This document shows positions 9,946-18,018 of a stretch of DNA of 41,159 bases, piece by piece (position 1 is the stretch's first letter; the number at the start of each line of letters is the position of its first letter). The notes beneath the pieces were generated by a model that saw only the letters and a program-made list of their open reading frames with translations, was not told the origin of the DNA and searched no databases. The stretch is from Candidatus Liptonbacteria bacterium. Its GTDB lineage: Bacteria > Patescibacteriota > Minisyncoccia > UBA6257 > 2-01-FULL-56-20. The stretch is taken from positions 1 to 41,159 of the forward strand of contig JACQKU010000003.1 in assembly GCA_016204335.1 (NCBI GenBank), given 5' to 3'. Both the position numbers and the translations under genes were made by a program.

Positions 9946-10443
9946 ATGAGGCCGAATAATCGCGACGGTCAGTTGTTGATAGAATCGTTGATGGCAATTT
10001 CGCTCTTGGTTGTGGGTTTTTTAGGGGTATTTTCTTTATTGAGCCGTTCAATCAGCTTAAACAGGGTGGCTGGGGATAATTATATCGCTACTTATCTCGC
10101 GGCAGAGGGCATCGAGGTCGCGCGGAATATCGTCGACGCGAATACTATCCAAAAAAAATCTTGGAACGCAGGACTTGACCCCGGCGATCACGAAATTGAG
10201 TACGATGAATCGAACAACAGCTTTTCATTAACGCCGAACCTCGGCCGTTTTTTGTCGTTTGACCCGGCAAATAACACATATAGTTACAGCGGAACCATCC
10301 AGACGAATTTCAGCCGAGTAATAAAAATTATTTGGGTTAGCCAAAATGAGATACAAGTCAACTCTAAAGTTTCCTGGACGACGCGCGGCGGCGGAAGTTT
10401 CACGGTTAATTTGGAAGACCATTTTTTTGATTGGCGTTCCTAA
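9946..10443 (+). CDS. PilV/GspI-like minor prepilin
   Basis: 'NRDGQLLIESLMAISLLVVGFLGVFSLLSRSI' with Glu at +5; between prepilin genes; -10 TATACT 6 nt upstream of ATG. Confidence 0.75.
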   Translation: MRPNNRDGQLLIESLMAISLLVVGFLGVFSLLSRSISLNRVAGDNYIATYLAAEGIEVARNIVDANTIQKKSWNAGLDPGDHEIEYDESNNSFSLTPNLGRFLSFDPANNTYSYSGTIQTNFSRVIKIIWVSQNEIQVNSKVSWTTRGGGSFTVNLEDHFFDWRS

Positions 10444-10446
10444 TGC

Positions 10447-11056
10447 AATGAAAAAAAATCTTTTGCGGAATAAAAAAAGGGGATTTTCTTTCGCGCCGGA
10501 ACGGATATTAAAAAATTCTGGCGTCGCAGGCGCGCATGCTCGTTTGGCGCGGGGGTTCACCCTAGTCGAACTCCTTGTCGCTATGGGAATTTTTTCCGTA
10601 GTTATTCTTTTGGGAGTGGGAGGTTTTGCGCGGGCGTTAAGGACACAGCGCCAGGTTTCCGCGTTTTCTTCCGCAAACGGCAATATGAGTTTGGTTCTTG
10701 AGCAGATTGCGCGGGAGGTAAGAACCGGGATTAATTTCTGCGCTAACGGCACCGTATGCGGTTCTTCAAGCGTTCTTTCGTTTATAAACGCGAAAGGCGA
10801 TACCGTCACGTATTGTTTTGACGCTGAAGCTGTCGGACGGTTTATCGGCAACGGTTCCTGTGGCAACAGCCAGAAACTCACCGCAGACAGTATTTCTGTG
10901 CAATATCTGACGTTTATAATTTCCGGCAACCAGGATGATGACGGCCGTCCTCCGCTCGTTACAATTTTGACCGGCGCGAATCCAAGAGGCGTTTCTGGCG
11001 GAAGTTATACGGTGCGTTTTGAAACAACGGTCAGCTCGCGCGTTTTGGACGGATGA
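10447..11056 (+). CDS. PilW/GspJ-like minor prepilin
   Basis: 'LARGFTLVELLVAMGIFSVVILLGVGGFARAL'; ATG at 10447 preferred over the ORF-track start at 10346, which overlaps the previous gene. Confidence 0.8.
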
Positions 11057-11089
11057 TATAAACAACTGACAACTAATGACTAACTACCA

Positions 11090-11452
11090 ATGACTATAAA
11101 TAAAAAAGGGCAGGTTATGATTTTGAGCGTTCTTGCGCTCGGCGGCACGATTCTCGGTGCCACGACTATCGCCGGACTTTTGATGGTATATCAGCTTCGT
11201 TCGACATCGGATGTCGCCAACTCCGCAAAAGCCATTTTTGCGGCTGACGCGGGTATTGACTGGATGTTGTATCAGTTTGCCAACCCTGGCTCCGCAGACA
11301 CTAAACCTGCGTTCTCAAACGGCGCGAGCTTTACGGCCACCTGTTATAATTCTTTTTCAAACGCAATTGATTGCCAGGACCAATCCGCAGTTACATTCCG
11401 TTCAGTCGGTCGGTCGGGTGCTTCCTATCGCGCCTTAGAGTTGAATTTCTGA
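11090..11452 (+). CDS. PilX/GspK-like minor prepilin
   Basis: 'KKGQVMILSVLALGGTILGATTIAGLLMVYQ' leader/TM without Glu5, 'AIFAADAGIDWMLYQ'; end of minor-pilin set. Confidence 0.65.
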   Translation: MTINKKGQVMILSVLALGGTILGATTIAGLLMVYQLRSTSDVANSAKAIFAADAGIDWMLYQFANPGSADTKPAFSNGASFTATCYNSFSNAIDCQDQSAVTFRSVGRSGASYRALELNF

Positions 11453-13549
<2,097 letters not shown>

Positions 13550-13551
13550 CT

Positions 13552-13603
13552 CGTCATTGCGAGCCCTTCGATGCGACTCAGGATAAACTCCGCGAAGCAA
13601 TCC
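13552..13603 (+). repeat. CGTCATTGCGAG...CGCGAAGCAATCC dispersed repeat with an embedded REP-like CCCTTCGATGCGACTCAGGA
   Basis: CGTCATTGCGAG at 13552-13563, CCCTTCGATGCGACTCAGGA at 13564-13583, CGCGAAGCAATCC at 13591-13603; between ligA and tRNA-Asp. Confidence 0.6.
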
Positions 13604-13647
13604 AGAATTTGATTTATCTCGAAAGAAAATATAGAATTTTTGTGAAT

Positions 13648-13721
13648 GCGGGCGTAGCTTAGCGGTCTAAAGCGCTTCCCTGTCACGGAAGAGATCGCCG
13701 GTTCAAATCCGGTCGCCCGCG
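13648..13721 (+). tRNA. tRNA-Asp(GUC)
   Basis: Acceptor GCGGGCG/CGCCCGC, anticodon loop CTGTCAC (GTC), T-arm GCCGG-TTCAAAT-CCGGT, discriminator G; no encoded CCA. Confidence 0.93.
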
Positions 13722-13722
13722 C

Positions 13723-14080
13723 CCTTCGACAAGCTCAGGGCTGCGGCGCTATCATTTGGATGATGGCTTATTTTGTTTATATCCTTCTTTGCGACCAGAA
13801 AACTTTTTATGTGGGCAGGACGCAAAATATAACTAAGCGCTTGAATGAACATAGACAAAGGTTTTCACCTTACACGAAAAAGTTTGCCGATATCGAACTC
13901 GTATATGTTGAACGATGCAGTAATGTTAAAGAAGCTGAGAAACGAGAACTTCAACTCAAAGGCTGGTCGGTCGCAAAGAAGAAAGCGTTGATTGCGGGGA
14001 ATAAATTGTTATTGCAAAAGTTGAGCCGCAGTCATGAACTTGACGATGCGACCGGTAAGAAATCCTGAGCCTGTCGAAGG
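13723..14080. mobile_element. Putative minimal GIY-YIG cassette with terminal inverted repeats
   Basis: Left end CCTTCGACAAGCTCAGG (13723-13739), right end CCTGAGCCTGTCGAAGG (14064-14080; reverse complement differs at one base); flanked by an exact 16-bp direct repeat ATCCGGTCGCCCGCGC (13707-13722 and 14081-14096). Confidence 0.6.
13760..14068 (+). CDS. GIY-YIG nuclease superfamily protein
   Basis: 'FVYILLCDQKTFYVGRTQNITKRLNEH' GIY-YIG signature, C-terminal 'KKKALIAGN'; stop codon lies in the right inverted repeat. Confidence 0.9.
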   Translation: MMAYFVYILLCDQKTFYVGRTQNITKRLNEHRQRFSPYTKKFADIELVYVERCSNVKEAEKRELQLKGWSVAKKKALIAGNKLLLQKLSRSHELDDATGKKS

Positions 14081-14210
14081 ATCCGGTCGCCCGCGCACGA
14101 TTGAGCACAGTTTGAGAGACCGACTTACATCGGTCTTTCAACGTTTTTTGAGGATAGCTTTAAACGAAAAACCAACGACTGCGGCTGGATTTGAACTGCA
14201 AAGAGAAGGG

Positions 14211-15029
14211 TCAATCAAAAAGCGTAAAAAGCAGCTTATGGACTTCCTCGCTCAAGCCAAAGGCTTTTGGGTATTTCATCAAAAGAAAAAATTTACTTGA
14301 CGAATGATTCAATTTTCCAAAGCAGCATTTCTTGGATTTCGTTTTCTTACCACATGGACATTCATCATTTCTGCCGATTTTGGGTACTATTCTTTTAAAA
14401 TCATCCTTTAATTTTACGTCCTGCTCGTAAAGAAACTTCGCCACTATAGGTAAATGGCAGTTCCTATAAAGCTTGCTCGTCATTCCACACGGACAAAGCT
14501 TATTGGGATCAACGGGACCATTCTTAACCTCATGCTCCAAAAACGGGATAACTCCATGAGGCTGGCCGTCTAGCCATTTGCCATAATGCTCAAAATACCA
14601 CTGGCGAATAAGGAACACGCAGATGTAATCGACCACATTCTTTACACGGGTTGCCGCTAAAAAATCGAGCTGCGGATCAAGTCTGTTTCCGTAGCATATT
14701 GCTGAATTGGCTCCTTGGTTAATGGTGAGGTGCGGGCATTTGTGTTTCGCCAGTAGGCTGTCTGAATCAAAGACTTGAGGAAAGACGATCGGATATTCTC
14801 GCGAGCATTCTACTTTGACGTTCAGTGAGTACAGTTCGGAGCCGTCCGGCTTGAACGCAGTTGCTTTCCCAAGCCAATAAATATTTTCACCCTCCTGATG
14901 GTGGAGGGTGAAAGCGGGGTACGCAGATCGCATCAGTTTTATCTCTTCAGTTAGTCTGTCAGGATAAAGCTGATACCATTGCTTGTTTTTATTCTCCCCA
15001 AGATCGTGGAGAAGAGATTCTTCCGTCAT
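14211..15029 (-). CDS. E2-like (ubiquitin-conjugating-fold) protein with two C-terminal SEC-C zinc motifs; CBASS ancillary candidate
   Basis: E2-like core 'YPIVFPQVFDSD...HKCPHLTINQGANSAICYGNRLDP' with candidate catalytic Cys; SEC-C motifs 'CPCGMTSKLYRNCH' and 'CPCGKKTKSKKCC'; ATG 15029 (MTEESLL...) overlaps the CD-NTase end by about 41 nt; the ORF-track start at 15206 is probably too far upstream. Confidence 0.7.
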   Translation of the reverse strand: MTEESLLHDLGENKNKQWYQLYPDRLTEEIKLMRSAYPAFTLHHQEGENIYWLGKATAFKPDGSELYSLNVKVECSREYPIVFPQVFDSDSLLAKHKCPHLTINQGANSAICYGNRLDPQLDFLAATRVKNVVDYICVFLIRQWYFEHYGKWLDGQPHGVIPFLEHEVKNGPVDPNKLCPCGMTSKLYRNCHLPIVAKFLYEQDVKLKDDFKRIVPKIGRNDECPCGKKTKSKKCCFGKLNHSSSKFFLLMKYPKAFGLSEEVHKLLFTLFD

Positions 15030-15990
15030 CAAAGCTTTTCTTAACGAAGACGCCTCCGCCACCAGGATAGAATCCGCCACTCTTAACGGCTTCAGCGGTT
15101 TCCAAGCCGTCGTCGGGAAAAACTTTCTGCCATTCTTTAACGGCGTCTTCTTTGCCGGCCTTTTCCAATTCCAGTGCTCTAGTCGCAAGGTCGTTTTCCG
15201 TGGCAAGAAGTGTCAAAAGCGCGCCTCTTGTTCCGTCATCATCGAGATAGCCGTCAACGCACATTTCGCTATTCGCCGGATCTTTAAGGCAGGATTCTTT
15301 GAGATACTCTGACGCTTTTGCGAAGAAAGTTCCCAGGCCGCTTGAGAACGAATCCATCTTGCCATTGCCAAGGATTTTCACCGCGAGCAATTCCACATGA
15401 AAGGATTTCACGTAATCGCATTTCTCGCGTTTCCATGCCTTGAGCATCTTTACTACCGGCACGAGCTTGCCGCCCGTCTTCTCGTTGGCCTCGGTGAGCA
15501 GCTTGCCATGAAGCTTCGGGTTCGACTTAACGGGCTTCAACGTCCTTTTGTCGAATATCTTATAGAGCTTGTCTTTCTCGATTTCAATCGCGGGAACCAC
15601 GTCGATTTGGAAGTTGCTCCCAAACCTGATCCCAATAGATCGCCGTTGCTTCTCATCTATCTCCGTGACCCCCAAATCTTTATTTTCATCCTTGATTTCC
15701 TTCAGGGCATTGGCCGTGAGATCGTGGAGTTCTGAAAGTTCCTTATCGCCGTAATCTTCATTATCGAAGGCGATGAAGAAATCCACGTCAAATTCCTCCT
15801 CGTCATCTTTCGGCTTTATGATCGTCTCGCGCGCATATGACCCCGTGAGAAAGTCATCTTTTAAGGGCAATTTCTCCCTAAGTTTTTCGCGGAGGGCATT
15901 CTGCTTTTCCTGGATGAGTTTCCGTTCATTGTCGTCGATCTTTAAATTGATGCGGCCAAGCAGGGATTCAAAAAATTCATTAAGTGTCAT
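14989..15990 (-). CDS. CD-NTase / CBASS-type oligonucleotide cyclase (OAS-like nucleotidyltransferase)
   Basis: 'FLTGSYARETIIKPKDDEEEFDVDFFIAFD' (GS-Y plus DxD) and third acidic residue in 'SNFQIDVVPAIE'; 333 aa. Confidence 0.88.
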   Translation of the reverse strand: MTLNEFFESLLGRINLKIDDNERKLIQEKQNALREKLREKLPLKDDFLTGSYARETIIKPKDDEEEFDVDFFIAFDNEDYGDKELSELHDLTANALKEIKDENKDLGVTEIDEKQRRSIGIRFGSNFQIDVVPAIEIEKDKLYKIFDKRTLKPVKSNPKLHGKLLTEANEKTGGKLVPVVKMLKAWKREKCDYVKSFHVELLAVKILGNGKMDSFSSGLGTFFAKASEYLKESCLKDPANSEMCVDGYLDDDGTRGALLTLLATENDLATRALELEKAGKEDAVKEWQKVFPDDGLETAEAVKSGGFYPGGGGVFVKKSFDDGRISSPRSWGE

Positions 15991-15994
15991 GGAT

Positions 15995-16501
15995 TTATTT
16001 TTCGTAACTTGTGGTTATCATTGACGCGACGATGTCATTCAGTAGTCTGCCGCGGAAATTCGTCACAGCAGTGTGCCTTTTGCCGTCCAAATTTTTCATT
16101 TGCTCGTCCGGGATTCGACTGAGATCATACGGAGCGTAGACAACTAGAGCGCATTGGTCGGATTTTTGCCGCAAAATTTCCTCGATGTTTGTGGCCCAAT
16201 CATGCCAAAATACTAGATACAGAGCCGCGTTTTCCGCGCGGCCAATGTCGTCGAGCTTAGTTATCTCGCAAATATTCTTCTGGTTGAATAGTTTTGAATC
16301 CAAGAGGAGGTTTCTGAGGCTGCCAACATTTTCTCCCTTTGCGAAAATCGCAATCTTGCGTTTCGCGAGACCATTACCCAGTCGCAGAAGCACTGGGGTA
16401 ATTCCTCTCGCCCACAAAATAAAACCCCAAATTATCGCGGCCGCCAAGACGATGGTGTCTATGATGCCGACAAGGGTAAGAATTGTTATGATCCAGTCCA
16501 T
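15995..16501 (-). CDS. Single-TM protein with C-terminal Rossmann-like domain; candidate CBASS effector
   Basis: 'MDWIITILTLVGIIDTIVLAAAIIWGFILW' TM then soluble domain 'KRKIAIFAKGENVGSLRNLL...AALYLVFWHDW...CALVVYAPYDLSRIP'; sits 4 nt from the CD-NTase start and 1 nt after the LexA-like stop. Confidence 0.7.
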   Translation of the reverse strand: MDWIITILTLVGIIDTIVLAAAIIWGFILWARGITPVLLRLGNGLAKRKIAIFAKGENVGSLRNLLLDSKLFNQKNICEITKLDDIGRAENAALYLVFWHDWATNIEEILRQKSDQCALVVYAPYDLSRIPDEQMKNLDGKRHTAVTNFRGRLLNDIVASMITTSYEK

Positions 16502-16502
16502 A

Positions 16503-17162
16503 CTATTCGTAAATAATTTGATATTCTTCATTTTTTTCGACCCTGATCACTTCTATTACCCTACCGAATACCTTGAAATCGCGGCGAAGAATGATCGGTT
16601 GATAAATCGGATCATTTGAAACCGGATTAAGAATAACGGCGTTGTTCGCGAAAGATATTTTTTTGATAACGGCGTTGTCGTCGATGATGGCGACCACGAG
16701 ATCGCCTTGTTCCACGTCTTCAGTCATTTCAACGAGAACAAAACTGCCGTCGGAAATCCACGCATCCACCATCGATTCTCCGGATGCCTTAATGACAAAC
16801 AGATTATCGCGTTCACCATCGACAAGATTCGAGGAAACCGTAATGTACTCATCGAACGTACGCTCTGCGATAACGCTGGGGCTACCGCAACCAGCGGAAG
16901 CGAAGACCGGGAGGGAGACAAACTCTTCTTTGTCCCCATCTTTTTTAATAAGTTCTATCCCGCGTTGAACATATCGGTTGCGTCGAATTAGACCCTTTCG
17001 CTCAAGAGCTTCAAGATATTGAGTGACAGAGCGAATTGAGCCCGCTCCTATTTCCTTTGCTATTTCGCTCAATGTAGGCGATCGTCCGCTTTTCGAAATG
17101 CGGAGTTTTATAAATTCGTACACTCGCCGCTGACTTGGGGTAAGGATTTCTTTCTGTGGCAT
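16503..17162 (-). CDS. lexA: LexA-like repressor (wHTH + S24 autoprotease)
   Basis: 'LTPSQRRVYEFIKLRISKSGRSPTLSEIAKEIGAGSIRSVTQYLEALERKGLIRRN..QRGIEL' LexA DNA-binding domain; 'FASAGCGSP' Ala-Gly cleavage site; catalytic Ser in 'ASGESM' and Lys in 'VAIIDDNAVIKK'. Confidence 0.9.
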   Translation of the reverse strand: MPQKEILTPSQRRVYEFIKLRISKSGRSPTLSEIAKEIGAGSIRSVTQYLEALERKGLIRRNRYVQRGIELIKKDGDKEEFVSLPVFASAGCGSPSVIAERTFDEYITVSSNLVDGERDNLFVIKASGESMVDAWISDGSFVLVEMTEDVEQGDLVVAIIDDNAVIKKISFANNAVILNPVSNDPIYQPIILRRDFKVFGRVIEVIRVEKNEEYQIIYE

Positions 17163-17168
17163 GAGTCC

Positions 17169-17197
17169 ATGATAGGGCATAATTTATCCGATGTCAA
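17169..17197 (-). promoter_or_regulatory. Promoter of the lexA-like/CBASS-like operon: TTGACA-17-TATCAT
   Basis: On minus strand TTGACA (17192-17197), 17-bp spacer, TATCAT (17169-17174); the expected +1 falls at about the ATG at 17162. Confidence 0.7.
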
Positions 17198-17213
17198 TAT
17201 CCACTATATCCAC
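17198..17213. promoter_or_regulatory. Direct repeat TATCCAC-TA-TATCCAC abutting the -35 box (candidate operator)
   Basis: Two exact 7-bp copies at 17198-17204 and 17207-17213, 9-bp period, immediately upstream of the -35 element. Confidence 0.45.
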
Positions 17214-17249
17214 CTTTGAGTCGAACCTTCCGGGCTTCCTTAACGCGAG

Positions 17250-17384
17250 TTAAATCAACTTTGGTCTATATAAAATAGCCCTCTCTCCGATTAGTTCAAT
17301 TTTTGTTTTTCTAGCGCCACCACTTTTTTCGTGATTACGAATTTGCTTTTGATACAGCCCATAAATTCTCTTTGTTCAGTCATC
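17250..17384 (-). CDS. Possible small ORF (44 aa) upstream of the CBASS-like operon
   Basis: MTEQREFMGCIKSKFRNHEKSGGARKTKIELIGERAILYRPKLI; purine-rich AAGGAAGG upstream of ATG; the frame stays open further upstream without ATG, so it could be a remnant. Confidence 0.25.
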
Positions 17385-17532
17385 GTGCCTTCCTTCAGAA
17401 CGTAGCGAGCATAGTCCTTGAAGATGACTTTAAGAAATATCAATTTAAGGATTTTGAAAACATCGTTAGCTTCCTTGGAAAATAGCGAGTGGCAGGGTGG
17501 GGCAGGTTTTGATACAATTAGTCAATCAATAA

Positions 17533-17745
17533 ATGATGAAATTCGGCGGAAGACATAAAAGCAGTTGTAAATGTTGTCCAAATTGTTGGGAATGGGGCGG
17601 AAAGCATCTGGCGACCTGCAAGTGTCCTAATTGCGGCGAGCGGGGCGGCAAACACCAGAGCAGTTGTCGATGCCCAATCTGCAAGGACAGCGGAGGGAAA
17701 CACCAGTCGAGTTGTAAATGCCCGCAATGCGGTCAGTATGGTTAA
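17533..17745 (+). CDS. Cys/His-rich tandem-repeat mini-protein
   Basis: Four repeats GGRHKSSCKCCPNCWEW / GGKHLATCKCPNCGER / GGKHQSSCRCPICKDS / GGKHQSSCKCPQCGQYG; extended -10 TGATACAAT (17510-17518) upstream. Confidence 0.75.
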   Translation: MMKFGGRHKSSCKCCPNCWEWGGKHLATCKCPNCGERGGKHQSSCRCPICKDSGGKHQSSCKCPQCGQYG

Positions 17746-17781
17746 GCGTGTCCAATTGAATCGTTTTTTCTGTGAGTGCTC

Positions 17782-17907
17782 ATGCCGCCCATTCCGAGAT
17801 GGAACATCGAGAACTCCGCGTTTCAGGTCTATCTTCTCGTCGCGAATGCGTTTCTGCTCTTCGCCGTGTACAGAAAATGCCTTGGCGCGCTCGGATTGAC
17901 TTTGTAG
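17782..17907 (+). CDS. Possible small hydrophobic protein (41 aa)
   Basis: MPPIPRWNIENSAFQVYLLVANAFLLFAVYRKCLGALGLTL, one predicted TM by eye; no strong RBS. Confidence 0.25.
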   Translation: MPPIPRWNIENSAFQVYLLVANAFLLFAVYRKCLGALGLTL

Positions 17908-18018
17908 AAATTATATCTATAACTAAATCAGGCATTGATACAATGCGTTTGACATTCCGGCCGGGTTTTGCGCGTGGCTGTACTGCATAGCACCCTCCGA
18001 AACGAGAAGGAGAGGCAT

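Noticed and set aside
13707-14096. Integrated prophage/ICE at tRNA-Asp
   Set aside because: The 16-bp direct repeat brackets only ~358 bp with a GIY-YIG gene; there is no integrase or phage gene
17198-17213. Classical LexA boxes (CTG-N10-CAG or CGAAC-N4-GTTCG) at the lexA-like promoter
   Set aside because: Neither consensus was seen near the promoter; only a direct repeat is visible
17772-17990. 72-aa ORF MSAHAAHSEMEHRELRVSG...
   Set aside because: Composition looks non-coding and it overlaps a more plausible small hydrophobic frame; neither is well supported
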